Below the pieces are notes generated by a model that did no database searches, was not told where the DNA came from, and was given only the letters and a program-made list of their open reading frames with translations. The position numbers were made by a program, and so were the translations under genes. Positions 52,670 through 61,268 of a stretch of DNA of 64,000 nt are shown here, piece by piece. This stretch comes from Betaproteobacteria bacterium (GTDB lineage Bacteria > Pseudomonadota > Gammaproteobacteria > Burkholderiales > Casimicrobiaceae), in contig JADKKQ010000008.1 of the NCBI GenBank assembly GCA_016720425.1, positions 62,001 to 126,000 on the forward strand, given 5' to 3'. Within the stretch, counting starts at the first letter, position 1, and each line of letters begins with the position of its first letter.

Positions 52670-54622
52670 CTACTCGCCCAGCCCCATCTGGATGTAGCCG
52701 GTGGGGCAGACGTCCTTGCAGATGTGGCAGCCGATGCACTTGTCGTAGTCGGTGTAGACGTAGCGGCCCAGCGTCGCTTCCTTCTTCGGCACCCGGGCCA
52801 CCGCCGTCTGCGGGCAGTAGACGACGCAATTGTCGCACTCGAAGCACATGCCGCAGCTCATGCAGCGCTTGCCCTCGGCCACGGCCTCGGCTTCGGACAG
52901 CGGCTCGAGGCGCTCCTCGAAATTGCCCAGCGCCGTCTCGCGCGTCAGCGTGATGAACTTGCGCTGGTTGCGGGACACCCAGCCGAAGTGGCCAAGGAAG
53001 AGTTCGTCGTGCGGGATAACGTAGCGCTCCGACCGGTTGTCGAAGTTGTGTATGCCGACGTTGGTCGCGGCGGTGCCGTGCATCGGCTCGGTGGCGGCGC
53101 TGAACGAGAGACCGCGCTCGACCATCTTGCGCATCAGGTCGAAGGCGTGCACGTCGACCTTGGGACGCTTCTCGAGGTCCTCGGCACGCAGGAAGCGGTC
53201 GATGCCCTCGGCGGCGATGGCGCCGTGGCCGATCGCGGTGGTGAGCAGGTGCGGCCGCAGCACGTCGCCGCCGGCGAAGACGCCGGGCTTGCCGCTCACC
53301 TGGTAATTGCGGTCCGCGGCGACGGTGCCCTTGCCGCTGTCGAATTCCTCGAGGCCGGTGAAGTCCACCGCCTGGCCGATCGCCGAGACGACGAGATCGG
53401 CGGGAATGTCCTCCTCGCTGCCTTCGATGACCTTGATCTCGAGCCGGGGCCCGACGAACTTGGCCTCGCAGCGCGCGACCCGCAGCGCGATGGCGCGGCC
53501 GGCGTCGTCCTTCAGCACCGCGACCGGCGCCAGCCCGCCGCGGATCGCGATGCCCTCGGCCTGCGCCTGCTCGATCTCGTGCTTGTTGGCCTGCATCCGG
53601 TCGACGGCGAACACCGAGGTCAGCGTCACCTCGGCACCCTGCTTGGCCGAGATCGACGCCACGTCGTGCGCGACGTAGCCGGCGATCGCGTGCTCCGGAA
53701 AGTCGGTGGGCTTGGGGTTGTCGATGTGGCCGAGGCGCCGCGCCACCGTGGCGACGTCGATCGAGGTGTCGCCGCCGCCGATGACGACGACGCGCTTGCC
53801 GACGTGGCGCAGCCGTCCGTCGTTGAAGGCGCGCAGGAACGAGGTGGCCGTGACCACGTTGGGGGCGTCGCCGCCGGGTGCCGGCAGCGGCCGGCCGGAC
53901 TGCGCGCCCATGCCGAGGAACACGGCGCCGTAGTCGCGCCGCAGTTCGTCGAGCGTGACGTCGGTGCCGATGCGGCACTTCGGCCGCACCTCGACGCCGA
54001 GGTCGAGGATGCGCTGGATCTCCGCGTCGAGGACTTCGCGCGGCGTGCGGAAGCCGGGGATGCCGTAGCGCATCATCCCGCCGAGGTGCTCGTGCTCGTC
54101 GAAGATCGTGACGTCGTGCCCCTTCAGCGCCAGCTGGTAGGCGCAGGACAGCCCGGCGGGCCCGCCGCCGATGACGGCGACCCGCTTGCCGGTGCGCACC
54201 GCGGGGGCGTTGAAGCGCAGCTGGTGGGCGATCGCGTACTCGCCGAGGAAGTGCTCGACCGCGTTGATGCCGACGTGGTCCTCGACCTCGTTGCGGTTGC
54301 AGCCGGTCTCGCAGGGCGCGGGACAGACGCGGCCCATCACCGACGGGAACGGATTGGCCTCGGTCAGGCGGCGCCACGCGTACTCCTGCCAGGGTACGCC
54401 CGCCGGCGGCTTCTCGGTGCCGCGGACGACGGCGAGATAACCGCGGATGTCCTCACCCGACGGACAGCTGCCCTGGCAGGGCGGCGTCGACTGGATGTAG
54501 GTCGGGCACTTGTGCGTGTAGCTCGCCTGGAAGATCTGGTCGCGCCAGGACTCGAACTTGGTGTCGCCGTCGTTGTAGCGCCGGAAGGTGAGCTTCTCGG
54601 ATTGCACGGGGGGGGTGGCCAT
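52670..54622 (-). CDS. dsrL: DsrL, NAD(P)H-linked flavo-iron-sulfur protein
   Basis: A 650-residue protein related to the small subunit of glutamate synthase. N-terminal cysteines (CPTYIQSTPPCQGSCPSGED, RVCPAPCETGCNRNEV) hold iron-sulfur clusters. The FAD motif is RVAVIGGGPAGLSCAYQLAL near residue 145, and the NAD(P) motif is RVVVIGGGDTSIDVATVARR near 275. The C-terminus has two ferredoxin motifs (CMSCGMCFECDNCVVYCP and CIGCHICKDVCP). DsrL takes electrons from rDsr and passes them to NAD(P)+. Its presence beside dsrAB is typical for the oxidative direction. Start and length are normal. Confidence 0.95.
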   Translation of the reverse strand: MATPPVQSEKLTFRRYNDGDTKFESWRDQIFQASYTHKCPTYIQSTPPCQGSCPSGEDIRGYLAVVRGTEKPPAGVPWQEYAWRRLTEANPFPSVMGRVCPAPCETGCNRNEVEDHVGINAVEHFLGEYAIAHQLRFNAPAVRTGKRVAVIGGGPAGLSCAYQLALKGHDVTIFDEHEHLGGMMRYGIPGFRTPREVLDAEIQRILDLGVEVRPKCRIGTDVTLDELRRDYGAVFLGMGAQSGRPLPAPGGDAPNVVTATSFLRAFNDGRLRHVGKRVVVIGGGDTSIDVATVARRLGHIDNPKPTDFPEHAIAGYVAHDVASISAKQGAEVTLTSVFAVDRMQANKHEIEQAQAEGIAIRGGLAPVAVLKDDAGRAIALRVARCEAKFVGPRLEIKVIEGSEEDIPADLVVSAIGQAVDFTGLEEFDSGKGTVAADRNYQVSGKPGVFAGGDVLRPHLLTTAIGHGAIAAEGIDRFLRAEDLEKRPKVDVHAFDLMRKMVERGLSFSAATEPMHGTAATNVGIHNFDNRSERYVIPHDELFLGHFGWVSRNQRKFITLTRETALGNFEERLEPLSEAEAVAEGKRCMSCGMCFECDNCVVYCPQTAVARVPKKEATLGRYVYTDYDKCIGCHICKDVCPTGYIQMGLGE

Positions 54623-54652
54623 CGCTGGGATCTCCGCGGTGATCGGTCGGGA

Positions 54653-56181
54653 TTAGGGTTGGGCGTGGAGGCGGATGGCCGTGCTGACCAGCTGGTGGAC
54701 GCCGCCGACCATGCCCATCTTGAAGCCGTAGTAGGGCAGCACCTTGCTGAACTGGGCCTTGCAGATGGCGCAGATGGTGGCCATGAAGTTGACGCCGTGC
54801 TGGTCGGCGACCTGGCGCAGCGCTTCCATCCGCGGCAGCGCGCCCTTGACCCGCAGCTCGAGCAGCTCGTCGGTCAGCAGCCCGCCGCCGCCGCCGCAGC
54901 AGTAGGTCTGCTCGTGGGTGGTGCCCGGCGCCATCTCCACGTAGCGGTTGACCACCGCGCCGATGATGGCCCGCGGGAGGGTGAACTGCCCGCCGGGCAG
55001 ATCGCCCATGCGCGAGGCGCGGGCGACGTTGCAGGAGTCGTGGTAGGTGACGATGCGGTGGTCGTTGGCGTCCTTGTCCAGGGTCAGCGCGCCGCGCTGG
55101 ATCAGGTCCCAGGTCAGCTCGCAGATGTGCATCGGCTGGCGGTAGCGCGCGTCGAGCTGACTCTGCAGCTGGCGGGCGAAGGGGTCGCGACCGCCGGCAC
55201 CGATGCCGACCAGCGTGTTCCAGAAACTGTAGGCGACCCGCCAGGCGTGACCGCACTCGCCGACCACGATCCGCTTCACCCCCAGCTCCAGCGCCGCCTC
55301 GCGCACCCGCAGCGCGATCGCGCGCAGCTGCTCGTAGTTGCCGATGAACAGCCCGAAATTGCCCGCCTCCGACGCCTTCGACGACAGCGTCCAGCGGATG
55401 CCGGCGGCGTGGAACACCTTGGCGTAACCGATCAGGCTGTCGACGTGCGGCTCGGCGAAGAAGTCGGCCGACGGCGTCACCAGCAGCACCTCGGCCCCGC
55501 CTCGTCCAGCGGAAAGCGCACGTCCGCCCCGGTCTCCTCCTTGACGTCCTCCTCCAGCCCCTGCAGCGTGTCCGCCAGCGCCGGCCCCGGCAACCCCAGG
55601 TTGTTGCCGATGCGGTGCACCTTGGCGATGATCTCGTTCGAGTACTTCTGCCCGAGACCCACGCTGTCCATGATCTCCTTGGCCGCCATCGTCACCTCGG
55701 CAGTGTCGATGCCGTAGGGACAGAACACCGAGCAGCGCCGGCACTCCGAGCACTGGTTGTAGTAGGTGTACCACTGGTCGAGCACCTCCCGGGTCAGCTC
55801 GCGCGCCCCGACCAGGCGCGGAAACAGCTTGCCCGGCAGCGTGAAGTGGCGGCGGTAGACGCTGCGCATCAAGTCCTGCCGCGCCACCGGCATGTTGAGC
55901 GGGTCCTGGGTGCCGAGGAAGTAGTGGCACTTGTCGGCGCAGGCGCCGCAGTGGACGCAGGCGTCGAGGAACACCCTGAGCGAGCGGTAGCGGCCGAGCA
56001 GCTCGCCCATCTTGGCCAGCGCCTTCGGCTGCCAGTCCGGCGCCAGCTCGCCGGGAAAGCCCAGCGCCTGCTGCATCTTGTCGCTGGCGACGTAGGGCCG
56101 CGACCCGGCCATCGCCCCCGGCAGCAGCGGCGGCGCCAGCGGCAGCGGGCGCAGCGCAGGGGCCTTGATCTCGGCGGCCAT
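54653..56181 (-). CDS. dsrK: DsrK, Hdr-like subunit; frameshifted
   Basis: An HdrD-like cytoplasmic subunit of DsrMKJOP of about 508 residues. The first part (55496-56181) has CVHCGACADKCHYF and CSECRRCSVFCPYG for two [4Fe-4S] clusters. The second part continues in another frame with VVGECGHAWRVAYSFW, TYHDSCNVARASRMG, YCCGGGGGLLTDEL and ICAICKAQFSKVLPYYG, which form the CCG-type site that handles DsrC disulfide. The shift lies within 55492-55505 (GGCGGGGCC in coding direction), where one missing base explains the break. All expected motifs are present on both sides, so sequencing error is more likely than loss. Confidence 0.88.
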
Positions 56182-56190
56182 CGGCGGCGA

Positions 56191-56919
56191 TCAGGAATCG
56201 AGCCGCGCCGCCCAGGCCGCCAGGTGGCGGCGGTCGCGCGGGTCGTCGGCCTGGTTGCGCGACGGCGAGAAGAACACCCCCGGCGCGTGCAGCAGCTTGC
56301 TGTACGGGAACACGATCATCAGCGCAGCGACCAGGAAGAGGTGCAGCCACAGCAGCGGGTCGGCCGGCAGCGGCTTCCAGGCCAAGGTCAGCAGCCCGCG
56401 GAAGAACGACTTCACCGCCACCACGTCGGTGTGGACCCCGAACTTCAGCGCCAGCCCCGACCCGGCAATGGCCAGCAGCAGCCCCAGCAGCAGGTGGTCC
56501 GACGGGGTCGAGATGTAGCGCACCGGCGGCAGCCACAGCCGCCGCAGCCACAGCCCGGCCAGCCCGGCCGCCATGGCGAATCCGGCGTAGACCCCGAACG
56601 GGCTCAGGAACACCAGCCACGACCCCACCGGCTCGGTGAAGTAGCGCAGGTGGCGCAGCAGCACCAGCGCCAGCCCGGCATGGAACAGCCAGGCCAGCCC
56701 CCACAGCCACAGGCTGCCCTTGAACAGGCTCTCGAACAGCAGCACCTCGCGCGCCAGCCGCAGCACCACCCCGCCGCCCGTCGTCGGCGCCGGCGTGGTC
56801 GGAATCTTCAGCGGCGCCGGCGTCCGCGCGTAGCCGACGATGCGGTACGCCAACCCCCCCACCAGCACCGCGGCAGCGACGTAATACAGCAGCGCGAACA
56901 GCAGGCTGGCGAGACTCAT
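56191..56919 (-). CDS. dsrM: DsrM, membrane cytochrome b
   Basis: A 242-residue membrane protein with about five spans, related to the NarI type. Useful stretches are LLFALLYYVAAAVLVGGLAY, WLFHAGLALVLLRHLRYFT and LLWLHLFLVAALMIVFPYSK, which provide the His residues for b-type heme. DsrM links DsrK to the quinone pool. The ATG at 56919 is chosen because the first span starts here; a longer frame upstream is part of dsrC read in another frame. It precedes dsrK by nine bases. Length is at the shorter end of the family. Confidence 0.88.
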   Translation of the reverse strand: MSLASLLFALLYYVAAAVLVGGLAYRIVGYARTPAPLKIPTTPAPTTGGGVVLRLAREVLLFESLFKGSLWLWGLAWLFHAGLALVLLRHLRYFTEPVGSWLVFLSPFGVYAGFAMAAGLAGLWLRRLWLPPVRYISTPSDHLLLGLLLAIAGSGLALKFGVHTDVVAVKSFFRGLLTLAWKPLPADPLLWLHLFLVAALMIVFPYSKLLHAPGVFFSPSRNQADDPRDRRHLAAWAARLDS

Positions 56920-56939
56920 GGCCGGCGGCCGCCGCCCTC

Positions 56940-57275
56940 TCAGACGCAACCCGTCGGCTTGGGCAGCCCGGCGATCTTGCACGCCTGCTTCGCCGGCCCG
57001 TACGGGAACAGCTCGTACAGGTACTGGCTGCTGCCCTTCTCCGGCCCCAGCGTCTTGCCGATCGCCTTGGTCAGCACCCGCACCGCCGGCGCAATCTGGT
57101 ACTCGTCGTAGTACTTGCGCAGAAAATTGACCACCTCCCCAGTGGTTGCTCGACATCGCCACGTTCTCCACCTGGGCGATGAGTTGGCCACGTCCTCGTT
57201 CCACTCGGCCAGATTGACCAGGTAGCCTTCCTCGTCCGTTTCGTACGACTTGCCGTTGACTTCGATGGCAGGCAT
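56940..57275 (-). CDS. dsrC: DsrC, sulfur-carrier protein (two compensating indels)
   Basis: A 111-residue DsrC. The start MPAIEVNGKSYETDEEGYLV and the end QACKIAGLPKPTGCV, with cysteines at 99 and 110, are canonical. These two cysteines form the trisulfide or disulfide that carries sulfur to DsrAB and then to DsrMK. Residues 32-46 read SSPRWRTWRCRATTG, which is foreign to the family. Reading the same bases one frame over gives LIAQVENVAMSSNHW, which fits DsrC exactly. One missing C near 57183 and one extra G at 57137-57140 explain this. The rest is intact. A CAAGGAGA ribosome site precedes the ATG. Confidence 0.92.
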   Translation of the reverse strand: MPAIEVNGKSYETDEEGYLVNLAEWNEDVANSSPRWRTWRCRATTGEVVNFLRKYYDEYQIAPAVRVLTKAIGKTLGPEKGSSQYLYELFPYGPAKQACKIAGLPKPTGCV

Positions 57276-57301
57276 GCAGTTCTCCTTGTGCAGACGTCAG
57301 G

Positions 57302-57598
57302 TCAGAGCCAGGATTGGCAGTTGCGGTGCTCCGCCACCAGATCGACGAAACCCGCGTAGTCGACGGTGCCGACGCCCTCGATGACGCGGTCGGCGACCGC
57401 GCGCGCGTCGAGGTCGGGCTGCAGCGCGACGATCCGGAAGCGGACTAGCGCCTCCTTGACCGCGGCTTCGACGGTGGTGCCGCGGATCGCGCCGTAGACG
57501 GCGTCCTCGATCAGCAGGATGGTTCCGGAACCGGCGATGCGCAGGCAGGCGGCCAGCGAATTCCGTTCCAGTGGCGATTTGTTCACGATGTGCAGCAT
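57302..57598 (-). CDS. dsrH: DsrH (TusB family)
   Basis: A 98-residue protein of the TusB/DsrH family. It starts MLHIVNKSPLERNSLAACLR, with the conserved Cys at residue 18, and contains GTILLIEDAVYGAIRG and DYAGFVDLVAEHRNCQSWL at the end. With DsrE and DsrF it forms the hexameric DsrEFH complex that hands sulfur to DsrC. It lies nine bases after dsrF. Length and order are typical. Confidence 0.93.
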   Translation of the reverse strand: MLHIVNKSPLERNSLAACLRIAGSGTILLIEDAVYGAIRGTTVEAAVKEALVRFRIVALQPDLDARAVADRVIEGVGTVDYAGFVDLVAEHRNCQSWL

Positions 57599-57607
57599 GC
57601 GTCCCCC

Positions 57608-57979
57608 TCAGAAGCTCAGCACGACGTCCTGCTCGTCCATCAGCGCGCCGAGCTCGCGCGACGGCAGCACCGTGACGTCGACGATGAGGTCGGCCTCGGT
57701 GAGGCCGCGGGCGACCAGCGACTCCTGGTCGACGTAGAGCTTCTCGACGTCGTAGCCTTCGAGCGCGCGGTAGGTGGGCGAGAAGTTCTTGGTCTCGATG
57801 CCCTTGGTCTGCTGCCCCTTCTTGAGCTGGAAGACGCCGTCGTCGATGAACACCAGCGACACGTCCTGGTCGAAGGCGGCCGAGATCAGCACCACCTCGA
57901 GCGACTCCAGCGCGTACGCGGTGCCGTAGGGCGCGGTGCGGTTGACGAACATGAACTTCTTGGCGGTACCTTCGGTCAT
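57608..57979 (-). CDS. dsrF: DsrF (TusC family)
   Basis: A 123-residue TusC/DsrF protein. It begins MTEGTAKKFMFVNRTAPYGT and contains VSLVFIDDGVFQLKKGQQT and the C-terminal segment LGALMDEQDVVLSF. It is the non-catalytic core subunit of DsrEFH. The ATG at 57979 is chosen because conserved sequence begins there; the longer upstream frame runs into a hairpin-rich spacer. It is separated from dsrE by 133 bases, an unusually long gap for these genes. Confidence 0.93.
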   Translation of the reverse strand: MTEGTAKKFMFVNRTAPYGTAYALESLEVVLISAAFDQDVSLVFIDDGVFQLKKGQQTKGIETKNFSPTYRALEGYDVEKLYVDQESLVARGLTEADLIVDVTVLPSRELGALMDEQDVVLSF

Positions 57980-57984
57980 GATGT

Positions 57985-58108
57985 AGTCCTCGGCGCCCGC
58001 GAAGGGCGCCGAGCGCCCCCCGGCGCAACACGGCCCAGGCCGGACAGCCGAAGGCTGGTCCCGCGAAGCGGGATGCGGCTTTGCCGCACAAAGTGAGTCT
58101 GGGGGGGC
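57985..58108 (-). repeat. Hairpin array between dsrE and dsrF
   Basis: Four stem-loops lie in series: 57991-58011 (CGGCGCCC/GGGCGCCG), 58042-58061 (GGACAGCC/GGCTGGTCC), 58059-58073 (TCCCGC/GCGGGA) and 58074-58088 (TGCGGC/GCCGCA). The loops are mostly GAA or its complement. The region is transcribed with the operon and holds no gene. Confidence 0.65.
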
Positions 58109-58112
58109 CATG

Positions 58113-58472
58113 CTAGTCGCCGAAGACGACCAGCCGATCGGCCTCGATGCCCGATTCGACCAGCTGCCCCAGACCGGAAATGCGAAAGCCGGGGGCCAGG
58201 TTCTCCTCGCGTATGCCGCGCCGCAGCGCGGCGGCGACGCAGACGACGAGGTCGACGCCGTGTGCCTCGGCGAGCTTGGTCCAGCGGGAGACGATGTTGC
58301 GGTCGTCCTGCGGCGGCTCGGTCAGGCGCGTCGAGTTGTTCACGCCGTCGTGGTAGAAGAACACGCGGTGGATCTCGTGCCCCTTGGCGAGCGCCGCCTT
58401 GCAGAAGAGATAGGCCGAATCGCTCGCCTGGTGCTGGTACGGGCCTTCGTTGACGAGGATGCCGAACTTCAT
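58113..58472 (-). CDS. dsrE: DsrE, sulfur-binding subunit
   Basis: A 119-residue TusD/DsrE protein. It starts MKFGILVNEGPYQHQASDSA and carries the active Cys at position 78 (VDLVVCVAAALRRG), the same number as in Allochromatium DsrE. It accepts persulfide sulfur from TusA or rhodanese-type donors and passes it to DsrC. FRISGLGQLVESGIEADRLV is the typical end region. It follows dsrB after 26 bases. A hairpin array separates it from dsrF. Confidence 0.94.
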   Translation of the reverse strand: MKFGILVNEGPYQHQASDSAYLFCKAALAKGHEIHRVFFYHDGVNNSTRLTEPPQDDRNIVSRWTKLAEAHGVDLVVCVAAALRRGIREENLAPGFRISGLGQLVESGIEADRLVVFGD

Positions 58473-58498
58473 GTCTGTCCTGGATCGGGGTGCGGGGG

Positions 58499-59575
58499 CT
58501 AGAAGCGGATGTGGGTGGAGGCGTTGAGGTTGGCGCGGGCGCCGCGCCAGTCGTCGATCAGGTACCTGGTGAACGGCAGGTCGGTGCGCTCGAAGAAGCG
58601 CGGCCAGCCGATGCGGTCGATCCAGTCGGACATCCGTTCCCACGGCCGGGCGTCCTGCTTGTAGGCGTGGAGGATGGTCTTCACCACCGCCGCCACCTCC
58701 GGCCAGCGCGGCGGGTGGTTGGGCAGCCCGGCGGCGACCATCTTCATGAACGTCGGCTTGGCCCGGGCGTTGGAGTTCTTGCCGCCGACCCAGATCGCCA
58801 GCTTGGAGTGCTCCGGGTCGTTGATCTGCATCGGCGGGCAGGGCGGGTAGCAGGCGCCGCAGCAGATGCACTTCTTCTCGTCCACTTCCAGCGACGGCTT
58901 GCCGTTGACCAGCGCCGGCCGGATCGCCGCCACCGGACAGCGCGCCACCACCGCCGGCCGCTCGCAGACGTTGGCCACCAGGTCGTGGTTGATCTTCGGC
59001 GGCTTGGTGTGCTGGACGATGATCGCGATGTCCGCCTGGCCGCCGCAGTTGATCTCGCAGCACGACGTCGACAGGTGGACGCGGTTGGGCATCTGCTCGC
59101 TGCGGAACTCGTCGATCAGCTCGTCCATCAGCGCCTTGACCGCTCCCGACGCGTCGGTGCCCGGAATGTCGCAGTGCAGCCAGCCCTGGGTGTGGGCGAT
59201 CATCGCCACCGAGTTGCCGGTGCCGCCGACCGGAAAACCGCCGTCCTCCAGCGCGCTGATCAGCGGCGCCACCTTGGCCGCCGCCGACACCATGAACTCG
59301 ATGTTCGAGCGGATGGTGAAGCGCACGTGCCCCTCGGCGTAGGTGTCGGCGATGTCGCACAGCCGGCGGATGGTGTGCACGTCCATCTGCCGCTGCGTCC
59401 CGGCGCGCACCGTCCACACCTCGTCGCCGCTGTGCGCGACGTGGTGCAGCACCCCCGGCCGCGGCCGGTCGTGGTACTTCCAGTGGCCGTAGTTCTTGGC
59501 CAGCAGCGGGTGCAGGAACGGCTTGTTGTCGGGCACGCCGCTTTCGATCGCCCGGCGCATCTGGGGTTGGCTCAT
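58499..59575 (-). CDS. dsrB: Reverse dissimilatory sulfite reductase, beta subunit
   Basis: A 358-residue siroheme/iron-sulfur subunit. Important parts are VRAGTQRQMDVHTIRRLCDI, FTIRSNIEFMV, STSCCEINCGGQADIAI and the ferredoxin-type insert CICCGACYPPCPPMQINDP. With DsrA it forms the alpha2beta2 enzyme that oxidises sulfane sulfur delivered by DsrC to sulfite. Many neighbouring genes (dsrEFH, dsrL) mark the oxidative type. The start ATG at 59575 is 26 bases after the dsrA stop. No frame problems are seen. Confidence 0.96.
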   Translation of the reverse strand: MSQPQMRRAIESGVPDNKPFLHPLLAKNYGHWKYHDRPRPGVLHHVAHSGDEVWTVRAGTQRQMDVHTIRRLCDIADTYAEGHVRFTIRSNIEFMVSAAAKVAPLISALEDGGFPVGGTGNSVAMIAHTQGWLHCDIPGTDASGAVKALMDELIDEFRSEQMPNRVHLSTSCCEINCGGQADIAIIVQHTKPPKINHDLVANVCERPAVVARCPVAAIRPALVNGKPSLEVDEKKCICCGACYPPCPPMQINDPEHSKLAIWVGGKNSNARAKPTFMKMVAAGLPNHPPRWPEVAAVVKTILHAYKQDARPWERMSDWIDRIGWPRFFERTDLPFTRYLIDDWRGARANLNASTHIRF

Positions 59576-59600
59576 GGGGGTCTCCTCGAAACGGTCGGGT

Positions 59601-60899
59601 TCAGGCCGCCGCGGCCTTGCGGGCGGCGATCTTGGCCACTTCCTCGTCCCAGCCGTCCATGCGGACGTAGGGATTGGTGCGCGGCGCCGCCACCATGTTC
59701 GGGTCCACCTCGATGCCCAGCGCGTCGAGGAAGTTCACCAGCCCGATGCGCTCGATCATCTCCCCGGTGCGCTCGTGCTCGAGCGCGTTCTCGGCGAAGA
59801 AGTCGATGATCTGCTGCCCCAGCTCGACCAGCCGCGCCCGGTCCTCGTCGCTGGCCAGCTTCATGAACGGCACCACCACGGTGCCCATCAGGTCGCCGAT
59901 CTTCAGCGTCCGCTTGCCGCCGACCAGGATCGTCGCCCCCTTGTCCGCCCCCGGCGCCAGCGCCCCGGTCATCACGTTGATGCAGTGCATGCAGCGCACG
60001 CAGTCGCTGTTCTCGATCGCCAGCCCGTGGCTGTCGCTCACCGCCACCGCCGACACCGTCCCCCCCGCCCGCAGCTCCCGCACCTCCTTCAGCTGGATCG
60101 CCTTGGTCGGGCAGCGCGCCACCACGTCGTTCACCAGCTCGTTCATCCCGTGCTTGGCAAACCACCGCCGCGCCAGCGCCTCGTCGGTGCGGATGTTGTC
60201 GCGCCAGGTGCCGATCACCGCCATGTCCGCCCGCTGGATCGAGTTCATGCAGTCGTTCGGACAGCCGGAAAACTTGAACTTGAACTTGTACGGCAGCGAC
60301 GGCCGGTGAATGTCATCGAGAAAACTGTTGACCACCGCCCGGTGCGCCGACCCCTCGTCGTAGCACGACTGCTCGCAGCGCGCCGCCCCGACGCAGGACA
60401 TCGACGTCCGCACCGCCGGCCCGGCACCCCCCAGATCGAACCCCAGCTCGTTGATGGCGTCGAACGCCGGCTGCACGTTCTCCGTCGTCGCCCCCTGGAA
60501 CATGATGTCCCCCGACTGACCGTGAAAGGCGATCAGCCCCGAACCGTGCTGCTCCCAGATGTCCGCCATCTTGCGCAGCACCGCCGTGTCGTAGTGCATC
60601 CCCGCCGGCGGCATCACCCGCAGCGTGTGAAACTCCGCCGCCGCCGGAAACAGCGGCTGGTTGCGCTCGTCCTTGGCCTCGGTGAAGCGCGGGATCACCC
60701 CGCCCCCGTAACCGAACACCCCCACCGTGCCCCCCTTCCAGTACCCCTTGCGCGTCCGGTACGAGTGCTCCAGCTGCCCCAGCAGGTCGACCACGTAGTC
60801 CTTGTCCTGCGCCAGCCGCTTCAGCCCCGTCACAAAACTCGGCCACGGCCCACTCTCCAACTGGTCCAGCATCGGCGTCGGGTACATCGCTTTCGCCAT
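59601..60899 (-). CDS. dsrA: Reverse dissimilatory sulfite reductase, alpha subunit
   Basis: A 432-residue subunit with the siroheme-[4Fe-4S] ligand set: CVGAARCEQSCYDEG and the SGCPNDCMNSIQ segment, and a ferredoxin region with CPTKAI and CVRCMHCINVMTG. GYWKGGTVGVFGYGGGVIPR is a family hallmark in the N-terminal part. It is the first gene of the dsr operon. The ATG at 60899 follows a GAGGAGAGAG ribosome site. The 370-base region upstream is divergent and contains a candidate operator near 61080. Confidence 0.96.
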   Translation of the reverse strand: MAKAMYPTPMLDQLESGPWPSFVTGLKRLAQDKDYVVDLLGQLEHSYRTRKGYWKGGTVGVFGYGGGVIPRFTEAKDERNQPLFPAAAEFHTLRVMPPAGMHYDTAVLRKMADIWEQHGSGLIAFHGQSGDIMFQGATTENVQPAFDAINELGFDLGGAGPAVRTSMSCVGAARCEQSCYDEGSAHRAVVNSFLDDIHRPSLPYKFKFKFSGCPNDCMNSIQRADMAVIGTWRDNIRTDEALARRWFAKHGMNELVNDVVARCPTKAIQLKEVRELRAGGTVSAVAVSDSHGLAIENSDCVRCMHCINVMTGALAPGADKGATILVGGKRTLKIGDLMGTVVVPFMKLASDEDRARLVELGQQIIDFFAENALEHERTGEMIERIGLVNFLDALGIEVDPNMVAAPRTNPYVRMDGWDEEVAKIAARKAAAA

Positions 60900-61078
60900 C
60901 TTCTCTCTCCTCGCCAGGTCCCCGCGAACAGGACCGGCACAGCGTGTTGCGTGATCGAGCGCTCGATGCGGCTCGGGACAGGGTGCAAGACAGGGTGCAA
61001 TGCTAGGGCTCGCATCCCCGGTGCCGCCATCACTCTCGTCGGCTACCATTGAATAAGCCGGATAGCGGGGTGCCGTAA

Positions 61079-61108
61079 CTACCCGGATGGAGTATTTTCG
61101 GGTTACCC
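61079..61108. promoter_or_regulatory. Candidate operator upstream of dsrA
   Basis: TACCCGGATGG at 61080 is identical to the 11-mer in the palindrome upstream of soeA, and GGGTTACCC, itself palindromic, lies 10 bases further. The site is about 180 bases before dsrA and 160-190 bases before the divergent operon, so it could act on both. Confidence 0.4.
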
Positions 61109-61268
61109 GCCAAGGATATGGACGGACCGCAGGCGAAGCTCGCTCAATACCGGTCCGTATTTCCGTGGCCCGGTGCGGCGCCGGCCCGGTGGGCCGGGCG
61201 GCAGGTGGGGGCCGGACCGGCGGTGCTGCCGCCGAAAGCGCATCATGGGTGCGGAAGGAGCGAACGAG

